From Bryobacteraceae bacterium (GTDB lineage: Bacteria > Acidobacteriota > Terriglobia > Bryobacterales > Bryobacteraceae): a DNA stretch of 34,342 nucleotides. Below the pieces are notes generated by a model. The model worked only from the letters and a program-made list of their open reading frames with translations, ran no database searches and was not told the DNA's origin. The stretch lies in NCBI GenBank assembly GCA_029975915.1, contig JARKOC010000292.1:1-34342 (forward strand). Reading direction: 5' to 3'. Below, piece after piece: positions 15,590 through 24,109 of this stretch (positions within the stretch are counted from its first letter, which is position 1; each line of letters begins with the position of its first letter). Position numbers and translations under genes: made by a program.

Positions 15590-17967
15590 TGCCGAGTGCC
15601 CTTGCGGGCATTGGGATCACTTCCACGGACATCGTGGCGACGAAGTCGTTCTACGACAACGCCAAGTTTCAATGCCCTTGCGGGCATTTATTTCATTTCT
15701 ACACCGCCATGATCGCACAAGCCACCAACCAAGCCCGCGCCACGTTTCAATGCCCTTGCGGGCATTTGTTTCATTTCTACGGATCAATGATCCCAACGCA
15801 TATGTTCGCGTTGAAACAGTTCAATGCCCTTGCGGGCATTTATTTCACGTCCACTGGACGCGGATCGGGAAAGCCGCGAATTACCTGCGCGTTCACGGGT
15901 TTTAGTGCCCTTGCGGGCATTTATTTCCTGTCTACTGCTCGAGTGGTCGGGAGCGAAGCCAGTCGTCGTCGACCTGCCGTTTCAATGCCCTTGCGGGCAT
16001 TAACTTCATTTCTACGCTGGCGAACCCGGACGGCGTACTGACCGCGTACATGGCCCTGGCTTCAATGCCCTTGCGGGCATTTATTTCATTTCTACCAGCG
16101 ACCAACTTGTGCCCCTCCGTCGCCCTGCCCCGCGTGTGTTTCAATGCCCTTGCGGGCATTTATTTCACTTCCACTGGACGCGGATCGGGAAAGCCGCGAT
16201 TTGCCTGCGCGTTCACGGGTTTTAGTGCCCTTGCGGGCATTTATTTCATTTCTACGCGTAGTTTGTTTGCGAAGTTGGCCGGCGTGGTGCTGGCCGTGTT
16301 TCAATGCCCTTGCGGGCATTTATTTCATTTCTACTCTCGTCAACATCCACGGCCAGTGGTGTTCACGGCAAATCAGTTTCAATGCCCTTGCGGGCATATT
16401 TCATTTCTACGCGGATTGAGCGGCGTACTGAACCCCGCCGAGCCGGGTTTCAATGCCCTTGCGGGCATTTATTTCATTTCTACCAGCCCAGAATACAGGA
16501 TCTCCATCAGGATGGCCAACGTGTTTCAATGCCCTTGCGGGCATTTATTTCATTTCTACAGGCATTGAGCACCATGGAATCGGTCCAGCTCAACGGGTTT
16601 CAATGCCCTTGCGGGCAGTTATTTCATTTCTCCTCACCGCCGACTGCGGTGATGTGGATCACTATGTTCTCCTTGGTTCAATGCCCTTGCGGGCATTTAT
16701 TTCATTTCTCCCGCGCACCTGACGGTGCTGCGCTGGACCGGTACGAACGTGCATGTTTCAATGCCCTTGCGGGCATTTATTTCATTTCTACCCCCAGTTC
16801 TATCGGGTGGGCTATGATGAGGCCGCCGGCCACGCAGGTTTCAATGCCCTTGCGGGCATTTATTTCATTTCTACTCGGGCAGAAGATCATCATAGCCGGT
16901 TATTGCTCCGGGGTTTCAATGCCCTTGCGGGCATTTATTTCATTTCTACGCGCCTGAGCGACGTCCAGGTCTATGTGCCGGAACCGGAAGACTGGTTTCA
17001 ATGCCCTTGCGGGCATTTATTTCATTTCTACAACACGCTCCCTGATGTGCTGGCGCTGCTGGCGAAAGACGGTTTCAATGCCCTTGCGGGCATTTATTTC
17101 ATTTCTACACACCCTGGGGTATTGGCTGGAACTATACTCTCCAGCGGCCCGTTTCAATGCCCTTGCGGGCATTTATTTCATTTCTACGACATCCACGTCT
17201 CAGGCTTTTCATGTCCAGGGCGAATATTGCCCCGGTTTCAATGCCCTTGCGGGCATTTATTTCATTTCTACGGACAACGTCAGCCCTGGCTGTGAAAAAA
17301 TTCGACATCCTCGTTTCAATGCCCTTGCGGGCATTTATTTCATTTCTACATGGCAATGATCGGTGCGAGAGTGAGCAGTTCGTCTTTGCCGTTTCAATGC
17401 CCTTGCGGGCATTTATTTCATTTCTACCCGCCCATCAAACCCACGTGGGTTCCGGGTGGAGCACGTGTCAATGCCCTTGCGGGGATTTATTTCATTTCTA
17501 CCGGGCTCATCCGGCGGCTCCGGCTCCGGCTCGGGCTCATCCGGCGGGTTTCAATGCCCTTGCGGGCATTTATTTCATTTCTACAAGGTGACACCATCAC
17601 CTACTACCAGCCGACCGAGCGTGGTGTCGTTTCAATTCCCTTGCGGGCATTTATTTCATTTCTACAGTATGACGGCGCACCTAACTGGTACGCGCTGGCA
17701 AAGTTTCAATGCCCTTGCGGGCATTTATTTCATTTCTACTGGCCGGACGTTCGAGTGCCTGGAAACGGGCAATTGGGGTTTCAATGCCCTTGCGGGCATT
17801 TATTTCATTTCTACTCATCTCAATCTCCGGACCGTCCCTGGCCTGGAGGCCGGTTTCAATGCCCTTGCGGGCATTTATTTCATTTCTACCGGGTGCAGCT
17901 TTCGCCCAGGGTTCGCCTGAACTGGTGGGCGTTTCAATGCCCTTGCGGGCATTTATTTCATTTCTAC
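15590..17967 (-). CRISPR. CRISPR array 1 (31 repeats, type III)
   Basis: 31 copies of a 37-bp repeat with 30 spacers of about 35–46 bp. On the − strand (crRNA sense) the repeat runs from GTAGAAATGAAATAAATGCC to GGGCATTGAAAC. It has an AATGCCC/GGGCATT stem with a GCAA tetraloop and ends in the classic 8-nt tag ATTGAAAC. The leader is at the high-coordinate end. Repeats near the low end are degenerate: copy 1 (15590–15626) is badly altered; copies 4 and 5 (15818, 15899), 7, 9 and 11 (35 bp, 16376–16410) carry changes, as expected for the oldest end. Copies 14, 15, 25 and 27 have single changes. Spacers 15855–15898 and 16175–16218 are near-duplicates. Confidence 0.98.
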
Positions 17968-17994
17968 TGTACGACTTTCTTATTTTGTTGTCAA
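17966..17994 (-). promoter_or_regulatory. Predicted leader promoter of array 1, −10 box spanning the first repeat
   Basis: On the − strand: TTGACA (17994–17989), 17-bp spacer, TACAGT (17971–17966). The last two bases of the −10 box belong to the first repeat. The same arrangement occurs at array 2. Confidence 0.6.
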
Positions 17995-18343
17995 ACAAGC
18001 CGCCCAAACCGAAGAAACGTCACCAGCGAGCATGCCTGCTCGAAGAGTCTTCCAAAAGACGGCCTTGCGAGCACGACATCGAAAGCATCGCTTCGGGTTC
18101 GCGCTCGCAGTAAGCGCCAATCAAAGCGATTCACAAGCAAGAGATGGGCCGTTTCTGGCCCCAGCTTGCACTTTCTGCGCCTTTTTTGCCACTCAGTCGG
18201 CCGTCTGGGGAACTCAAGACCGTCCCAAATCGCCTTGCGGCGGCCTTCACAGCCCATGCCGGCCCTGTTTTCGCCCTCGGATGGCCCGGTTTCTGCGAGC
18301 GCGACCGGGGGTAGAGGCACTTTTGGCCGCGCTCGCAGACTCT
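17968..18343 (-). promoter_or_regulatory. CRISPR leader 1
   Basis: 376 bp between cas6 and array 1, clearly homologous along its length to leader 2 (29199–29574), with best conservation next to the repeat. It contains two inverted repeats with arms of the type TGCGAGC(G/A)CGA and TCGCGCTCGCA (18066–18076/18099–18109 and 18294–18303/18328–18337). No gene is visible. Leaders hold the array promoter and the Cas1–Cas2 integration signals. Confidence 0.9.
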
Positions 18344-19207
18344 TTATGAGTCGCCTACCGCTACGGCCGGGCGTGAGTCCAGCCGCGTCCGGCCCAGGCC
18401 CAGGGCCGTGCTCTGCCCCACCCCGGCGTAGAAGCTGTAGGCCGCCAGGCTCCACACCAGCCCGCGCCAGTAGCGATCCCCACGCAGGAAGACGAACCGG
18501 CACTGCCCCGTGAAGCCGTGCTGCTCGATCTCCCGCCCGCCCAGGGGCAGCGTCACCGCCTGGGTGCGCAGCCGGAAGCGCGAGACGCCCATGCACTCCG
18601 CCACGTAGCGGCGGGTCTCCTCCGGCAGGTGGATGTCGCAGAAGGCGTTCCAGCGCGCCAACAGGCTCCCAAAGACCAGCTCCGGCAGCGGAAAAAGCAC
18701 CGGCTCGCCGCTGGCCGCCCGGAAGGTCACCGGGCTGCTGAAGACCAGCTCCAGCCGGCGGGCGAGCGCGCCCGGCCTCAGTGTGTGTTCCTGGATCAGG
18801 GCGGCATCGGTGGTCGTCCCCGCGCCAGGGTCAGCCGCAGAGTCGACCGTTGCGCCTTCGATCGCGAAGGTCTGCTCGCCAAGGGTCATTTGCTGTCCAG
18901 GCAAATCAGGAAGCACCTGGCCGGTCAGCAGGCCGGTCAGCGCGTCGTAGAGGGTGGTCACGCGCAGCCAGCAGCGCGCCTCGGGGGTCAGGCGGCCCTG
19001 GGACCCGCCGGCCCGCCGCGTGCCCAGCAAGCTGGAAACGGTGTAGGGTCGCGGGCCGGAACCCGCGTTCAGCGCTTCGGCCAGCGCAGGGTCATGCCGG
19101 CCGATCTGGTCGAGCAGCCAGGTTCGGGTCTGAGGGCCGGTCCAGCCGGGGACGGGGCCAGCTTGCAGCGGTCGGAGCGTGATGATGGCGGCGGCGAGAT
19201 GAGTCAA
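18344..19207 (-). CDS. cas6: Cas6 crRNA-processing endoribonuclease (copy 1)
   Basis: 287 residues. ATG 19207 overlaps the stop of the TIR gene by 4 bp (ATGA). It has the two-ferredoxin RAMP build of Cas6, with the mid-protein motif EPVLFPLPELVFGSLLARW (~170) and the Gly-rich C-terminal loop FYAGVGQSTALGLGRTR (~258–274) that contacts the repeat stem. Cas6 cuts the pre-crRNA in each repeat, 8 nt before the spacer, leaving the ATTGAAAC tag. It is the last gene of the csm operon and lies directly upstream of leader 1. The second copy at 31854–32684 shares the same motifs but is clearly diverged. Confidence 0.92.
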   Translation of the reverse strand: MTHLAAAIITLRPLQAGPVPGWTGPQTRTWLLDQIGRHDPALAEALNAGSGPRPYTVSSLLGTRRAGGSQGRLTPEARCWLRVTTLYDALTGLLTGQVLPDLPGQQMTLGEQTFAIEGATVDSAADPGAGTTTDAALIQEHTLRPGALARRLELVFSSPVTFRAASGEPVLFPLPELVFGSLLARWNAFCDIHLPEETRRYVAECMGVSRFRLRTQAVTLPLGGREIEQHGFTGQCRFVFLRGDRYWRGLVWSLAAYSFYAGVGQSTALGLGRTRLDSRPAVAVGDS

Positions 19208-20658
19208 ACTGAGATTGCATCCTCGATACCACTTGGGGCAAAAAGAGCACTGAGTTCGCTACGGATTCTTGCACTCCATCTATGTCTGATGTCATCGGGA
19301 TTGTACTTTGGATCGTTCTCATCCTCGGGAAGACGATACGTAACCTCGTCCAGAATCGCGCTCAAGCCTTCTTTGTCATGAGCATATGCGTAGGTTGTTC
19401 TTGCATCAAACAAGGCTTCCAAAAGTCTCTCGCGGTACACAAGATACCGAGGGTCTTCTGCTTCATTTTTGATTTCTTCTCGATATTTCTGTGAAAGCGC
19501 CAGCAGTTTGCTTGTTTCACTCTTGTTACTATACTGTTCGACCAAGTTCTCCAGAATCGCGGCCTCTAGCTGCCAACCGAAACGGATCCGATCCGAGTCG
19601 CCAGATGCAGTGGATTTGAGGAACTCAAGCAGATGCTGGAAATCTTTCAGGTGCTGGGCATCGATATGGCTGCCCAAAACGGTTAGAGCTTCTTCAAGCA
19701 TCTTATTGCCAGACTTCAAAACAGCCGCATAGCCGACCAGAAACACCAGACCATCAACACGTTCTAGAAGATCCAGCTCCTCAATGATACGCAAAGCCCT
19801 AACTGAAACATCCTCCTCCTCATCGAACAACAGCCCGATCACTCCGGCAAGAATTCGAGGGCGAGATGTGGACTGGAAATCAGGATACAGCTCTTTGACC
19901 TCAATGTCTCTTTGGCGGGCCTCCCCTAAACGATCAGCGGATACTTTCCATTCAGATACACGACTCCCGACAAGGCTCGGAACAGCATCCAGGGCCAAAA
20001 GAACATCCCCAAAGTTCTCAGTCACTAGCAGGCTGCCCAGAATAGGAGAATCCATCGTCTCAACGGAGAGTGCCCTGTCATGACTAACTTCACCACTGGC
20101 TGCAATACCTGCCCGAGATACAGAAGGGGGTTCTGGGGTAGACACAGAAGGGAGTGCAATACTTAGAGCATCCGCTTCTGAGAAGGAGTGGCTCTCATAG
20201 TCCGCTAGTGATGAAACAGGGTCACTACCCTTGCTGCATTGTGCTTTCAGATCTCCGGCAGAACCGGGGGATATGGGCTTGCAACTATCCAAGTCAGCGT
20301 GGAGATAAGCGACAACCTCCTCTTTGAAACCATTCGAAAAATCCAGATATTGTATTTCCAGGTTGGGCTTGAACTTCTCCTGGTACGTTACAAGTAATAT
20401 CGGCTTTCGTAGATCAACTGCCTGGTCAAATTCCCACCAACACCATTTTGTCAGATTTGGTGACAGGATATAGACAAAGACATTACTTCTAGAAATCTGC
20501 CTACGGAGTTGGCTCTGCCACTCTTCGCCACCCACTAGGCCGGAAGAATTCCTGTCAAGCCAAGGCTCACGCCGATTCAACTGCAGCCTTTTCGCTAGCT
20601 CCGTGGCAAAAGCCTCATCGTTGTGGGCGTGGCTTATGAAAACCTTCTTCCTGGACAT
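19204..20658 (-). CDS. TIR-domain protein embedded in the csm operon
   Basis: 484 residues, ATG 20658, only 3 bp after csm5 and overlapping cas6 by 4 bp, so it is part of the operon. Residues ~4–130 form a TIR domain: KKVFISHAHNDEAFATELAKRL, WLDRNSSGLVGGEEWQSQLRR, VFVYILSPN, and CWWEFDQAVDL with the candidate catalytic Glu. After a Ser/Pro-rich linker (~140–195) comes a long helical region (~215–480) that I do not recognise; it may be repeat-like. No CARF or SAVED motif is visible. G+C is clearly lower than in neighbouring genes, suggesting separate acquisition. A role as an NAD-cleaving effector of the type III complex is an inference from position and domain; it could also be an independent defence gene that moved in. 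Confidence 0.88.
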   Translation of the reverse strand: MSRKKVFISHAHNDEAFATELAKRLQLNRREPWLDRNSSGLVGGEEWQSQLRRQISRSNVFVYILSPNLTKWCWWEFDQAVDLRKPILLVTYQEKFKPNLEIQYLDFSNGFKEEVVAYLHADLDSCKPISPGSAGDLKAQCSKGSDPVSSLADYESHSFSEADALSIALPSVSTPEPPSVSRAGIAASGEVSHDRALSVETMDSPILGSLLVTENFGDVLLALDAVPSLVGSRVSEWKVSADRLGEARQRDIEVKELYPDFQSTSRPRILAGVIGLLFDEEEDVSVRALRIIEELDLLERVDGLVFLVGYAAVLKSGNKMLEEALTVLGSHIDAQHLKDFQHLLEFLKSTASGDSDRIRFGWQLEAAILENLVEQYSNKSETSKLLALSQKYREEIKNEAEDPRYLVYRERLLEALFDARTTYAYAHDKEGLSAILDEVTYRLPEDENDPKYNPDDIRHRWSARIRSELSALFAPSGIEDAISV

Positions 20659-20661
20659 GAC

Positions 20662-21756
20662 CTAATCCACCGTGACCAACACCCACCCCATCGGGCGCAC
20701 TGGATTATCATTCCAGCGAAACACGTGGCGGCTGGCCGGGAAACGATAGCCGGGCTTGAAGCTCTCCGAAAAACGGCTCAGACGATAGTCTCGCACAATC
20801 TCCGCAAATCGCACCGGATCACCCGTCAGAAGGTCATTGAGCGTCTTGCTGTTCCAGCCGGTTCCCCAGCCAATCTGGGCTAGAAACTGGTTCTTCTCCA
20901 GACCTTCATGAAGCTTCACCAACTGAGCATAGAAACTCAGGACCTGCTTTGGGCCACCCTTAGCCTGGAAGTAGGTGATCTCCTCATTCAGGCGCTGTCC
21001 GGCAAGGGCTCTGCCAGTTTTCGGCAGGCGATCCAGCTCCCGGCGCAAGCCGCCCCATTTGGGCAGCCGGGCGGTCAGGCTCTCCTGAAAGCCATACTCC
21101 TCGATCGAGAGGCGGGCGGTGAACTCGGTCTCTTCACGGAGTGCTTCGGTATCGATGATGACGCCTACCTTACCATCTTTCCCGGTCGGATACACGCTGA
21201 CCGGCGCGACGCGCAGCTGTTTCGCATCGACCGAGTTGCTGTCGGTTACATGCACCGCCCGGAACACGTCCTCGTTCGGGTTGCCACCGAGAATCTCGCG
21301 CTCGATGGCTTGCGCGGCCCAGGAGCGAGATCGGCCCAGCTTCCTGAGGTCCGGGGTCTGCTTTCGCCGGTGATACGCGCCCCACAAAAACACCGTACGC
21401 AGCAGGCCTTTCAGCGTGCTGCCGGGCAAATAGGGACGGCCTTCCACTGTCTTGATATGGGATCGAATCGGGCGATTCACCGGCGTGCCGGCCAGCACAT
21501 AGCGGAATAATTCCGGGTTGCTGTAGTCCTGCGGCGCGAGCAGCTCACTGATCGGCCGACCCAACATGGCATCGCTGAAGTCTTCGGCGTCGCCCAAGAT
21601 ATGGTCGAATAGACGATCCTGATTCACGACCCACGTGCGCTGCTCGGTCGTCACATAGTCGAGATCGCGCAGCAGCTCATGGCCGTCACCAATGTGCACC
21701 GGGGACAGCACGCGCACCGTGATCTGCGCGTGGGTATGCAGCCGTTCTTCGCTCAT
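20662..21756 (-). CDS. csm5: Type III-A RAMP protein Csm5
   Basis: 364 residues; ATG 21756 overlaps the csm4 stop by 4 bp. It is a RAMP protein (Cas7 group) that caps the 3' end of the crRNA backbone. Visible features are the first strand ITVRVLSPVHIGDGHELL, the segment RPYLPGSTLKGLLRTVFLWGAYH (~107–129), which is the Csm5/RAMP glycine motif, and the C-terminal RFSESFKPGYRFPASRHVFRW. Length fits Csm5 (usually 340–400). It works in the cytoplasmic Csm effector complex with Cas10, Csm2, Csm3 and Csm4. Confidence 0.9.
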   Translation of the reverse strand: MSEERLHTHAQITVRVLSPVHIGDGHELLRDLDYVTTEQRTWVVNQDRLFDHILGDAEDFSDAMLGRPISELLAPQDYSNPELFRYVLAGTPVNRPIRSHIKTVEGRPYLPGSTLKGLLRTVFLWGAYHRRKQTPDLRKLGRSRSWAAQAIEREILGGNPNEDVFRAVHVTDSNSVDAKQLRVAPVSVYPTGKDGKVGVIIDTEALREETEFTARLSIEEYGFQESLTARLPKWGGLRRELDRLPKTGRALAGQRLNEEITYFQAKGGPKQVLSFYAQLVKLHEGLEKNQFLAQIGWGTGWNSKTLNDLLTGDPVRFAEIVRDYRLSRFSESFKPGYRFPASRHVFRWNDNPVRPMGWVLVTVD

Positions 21757-22835
21757 CGCCCTGCCCCCTTGCCACTGCCTGCGCCCTCAAAGAGCCGGAC
21801 TCCGATTGGCAGCGCATAGCCATACCGGTAGACCGGGTGTGATCCAGGCTGCTTCTTGAATTCGCCCGGCGTGACATCCACCAGATCGCCGTAATACTTC
21901 TGATCAGGTACCACCGGAAGGACGCTCCCAGCCGCGATCATCCGCACCGCCTCGCGCCTGAGTGCGCTGTTCTCCGGGCTGGCCATCCATCCCCGCCGGG
22001 TCTCCAGTTGACAGACCGCGTCGCCGCCCAGCACGCCGCGCTCTTCCCGGCGCGGGTGATAGTGCGAGAGTGAGACAAAGTGACCTTGGCTTGCCACATC
22101 GGGCATTTCCCGCGTGATGGGCGAGACAACCGTAAACTGTCCGTGACCCGAGGAACGCTCGCCCCCCAGCCCGGTCTCGCCAAGCTGTTCCAGAAGCCGC
22201 TCCAACCGGTCCAGCCATTCACGCCGCTGGATTGCGAAAGCGCACCACAGACCACATCCAGGTTCAAAGACAAGCCGCCCTACCTGGTAAACCGCGCTAG
22301 CGTTCGATTCCCGGTCGACTGTGACCCGCGGCGCATCGCTAACCTGCCAGGGCCTCTGGCCTTGATACGCTTTCTCCAGGGCCTTGTCCTCATCGGAAGT
22401 CACGAGGCATCCCGAATAGAGGCACAATCTAGCTGGCTCGAATCGGCCCTGTATCCAGGCATCAAACGCCATCTCGGACATCCAGTGAGCCTTGCGGACA
22501 TCTTTGCCCTTGTCCTTGGCCCTATAAGGCTTGACCCAATCTTTGTCCTCGATGAAACGGAGATTGAACGGCGCGGGGTAGAAGCGCACCACCCGATCAG
22601 GAAGCTTCGCATACGGATACGCCCCGCTGCACAGAAAGGGCGGCTGCCGGGCCGGGCCAAACTCGGCCAACATCTGCTTGAGGACGTCTACCGACTCGAT
22701 CAAACGAACCATCGTGCAGAGCGCGCTGAACAGGGTATCCGAGGGCGCGTAACCCAGGCTCTCTTCAAGACCCACGCCGCGCTCCCCAATATGAAACGGG
22801 GCACGGGCCTCCAAATGGAAGAGTTGGAGTTTCAT
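21753..22835 (-). CDS. csm4: Type III-A RAMP protein Csm4
   Basis: 360 residues from ATG 22835, which matches the usual Csm4 start (MKLQLFHLEARAPFHIGERG). A GTG at 22853 overlaps the csm3 stop and would add six residues; it remains possible. Family features are SLGYAPSDTLFSALCTMVRL (~28–47) and the RAMP Gly-rich segment LGETGLGGERSSGHGQFTVV (~220). Csm4 is the Cas5-like subunit that binds the 5' tag of the crRNA and anchors Cas10 at the foot of the complex. It is tightly coupled to csm3 and csm5. Confidence 0.92.
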   Translation of the reverse strand: MKLQLFHLEARAPFHIGERGVGLEESLGYAPSDTLFSALCTMVRLIESVDVLKQMLAEFGPARQPPFLCSGAYPYAKLPDRVVRFYPAPFNLRFIEDKDWVKPYRAKDKGKDVRKAHWMSEMAFDAWIQGRFEPARLCLYSGCLVTSDEDKALEKAYQGQRPWQVSDAPRVTVDRESNASAVYQVGRLVFEPGCGLWCAFAIQRREWLDRLERLLEQLGETGLGGERSSGHGQFTVVSPITREMPDVASQGHFVSLSHYHPRREERGVLGGDAVCQLETRRGWMASPENSALRREAVRMIAAGSVLPVVPDQKYYGDLVDVTPGEFKKQPGSHPVYRYGYALPIGVRLFEGAGSGKGAGR

Positions 22836-22849
22836 AGGCTGCCGGTCTC

Positions 22850-23674
22850 TCACCCGCCAAAGGCTTGGCGTAGTTGCCGGATCAGATCATCCCTGGCAGG
22901 CAGGTCACCGAGGAACGAAGCATTTGTGACGACTCTGACCAGATCGCCATATTTCTCACCGCGTTCACCGGTCAATCGAACAAAAATGGACAGATTCCGG
23001 AAGCGCACTTGTCCTGACCCGCGCGAGCCGCTGCTGCCCAGATAGTCATCCTCGACCAGGTAGAGCATCGTGACCACGTCATAGAACCAGCTGATATCTT
23101 CCTTCTTGTTTCCCGCAGTCCCGTAGACCGAATACACCAACCGCGCCGGGCCGAAAACCGCTCCCGCTGGCACGCGCTCCATCTGTCGGGGCACTGCCGC
23201 ACTGGTCACGCGGTCGATCACAGCCTCCCACTTAGTCTCGGTATAGGGTTGGTCAGTCGCAACTGATTCCAGCCGCTGGGCAGTCTCTGGCGTAAGTGGC
23301 ACATCATACACAATCAACCGTGTCGGATTAGGGACTTCAATATCCCCGGTCACGCCGAAGATGCGGCAGACCACATCCTGCTCATAGTTGTCGTTCTCCA
23401 CAATTGCATGGATATAGACGGAAGGCGATTCCCTGCGAATTGGATAGTTCTGGGGAGCGCCCGTTGCTTTTTCCCACAGACTGCGCATCTTGCCACGCAA
23501 AGACGAGCCTGGAATGTACGGTCTGCGAGTCACAGGATCACGAATGACCGGGTTGTCCAGATCACCAATGCCGAGACCAGCAGGGGACCCGCCAATACGC
23601 AATCCCGAAACTGCCTCGATATCCATTTCAAGGATGATGCGCCCATGCAGCTTGATCCGCTTTTCCTCAGCCAT
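22850..23674 (-). CDS. csm3: Type III-A backbone and target-RNA nuclease Csm3
   Basis: 274 residues; ATG 23674 follows the csm2 stop directly, with GGAGGGG upstream. It is a Cas7-type RAMP that polymerises along the crRNA and cuts the bound target RNA at 6-nt steps. Features: LHGRIILEMDIEAVSGLRIGG at the start; then GIGDLDNPVIRDPVTRRPYIPGSSLRGKMRSLWE, which has the conserved DNPVIRD loop with the presumed catalytic Asp and the RAMP GSSLRGK motif; and a C-terminal GSSGSRGSGQVRFRNLSI Gly-rich loop. It is slightly longer than many Csm3 proteins (~210–250). Confidence 0.95.
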   Translation of the reverse strand: MAEEKRIKLHGRIILEMDIEAVSGLRIGGSPAGLGIGDLDNPVIRDPVTRRPYIPGSSLRGKMRSLWEKATGAPQNYPIRRESPSVYIHAIVENDNYEQDVVCRIFGVTGDIEVPNPTRLIVYDVPLTPETAQRLESVATDQPYTETKWEAVIDRVTSAAVPRQMERVPAGAVFGPARLVYSVYGTAGNKKEDISWFYDVVTMLYLVEDDYLGSSGSRGSGQVRFRNLSIFVRLTGERGEKYGDLVRVVTNASFLGDLPARDDLIRQLRQAFGG

Positions 23675-24097
23675 TTACCGTCGCCCCTCCTCTTGCTTGC
23701 CGCCCGAAGCTGTATGATAGGCCAGTACCGCCTCAAAGAAGTCAACAAAACGGCCGAACCGAACAAAACGCACCTCATCGTTCGGATCCTTCCGCACCAG
23801 CGTAATGGCCTCGACCAGCCATTTCTCAAGAGGACCGACAGCTTTGTGTCGGGCGGCTTGGTAGCTCAACTTTGGCTTGAGGAGTTCCAACTCACGCTGT
23901 GCCTGCGCAATCGTTGAACCGGTTGGAGAACTCCACTTGCTCTGGATCACTCGCACCGCGCCAAAGATGTTACGTATCTGGCTTGTGGTCAAACCGCCCG
24001 CCACCAAAGACTCCCCCAGCTTTTTGGCCGTGTCAACCAGAAGCTCCGGCTCGTCTTCTGTGATAATTTTCCTCAATCCCGCGCTATCAAGTTGCAT
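23675..24097 (-). CDS. csm2: Type III-A small subunit Csm2
   Basis: 140 residues from ATG 24097, chosen over GTG 24103 because GGGAGG sits 7 bp before it. It is a small all-helical protein with the Csm2 marks LTTSQIRNIFGAVRVIQSKW (~38–57), KLSYQAARHK and FVDFFEAVLAYHTASGGKQ at the end. Csm2 lines the inner face of the complex and helps hold the crRNA–target duplex. It lies 12 bp after cas10. Confidence 0.92.
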   Translation of the reverse strand: MQLDSAGLRKIITEDEPELLVDTAKKLGESLVAGGLTTSQIRNIFGAVRVIQSKWSSPTGSTIAQAQRELELLKPKLSYQAARHKAVGPLEKWLVEAITLVRKDPNDEVRFVRFGRFVDFFEAVLAYHTASGGKQEEGRR

Positions 24098-24109
24098 TGA
24101 CACACCTCC

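Noticed and set aside
16304..18513. Long open frames across array 1 with repeated FNALAGIYFIST or FQCPCGHLFHFY units
   Set aside because: Translations of CRISPR repeats, not repeat proteins.
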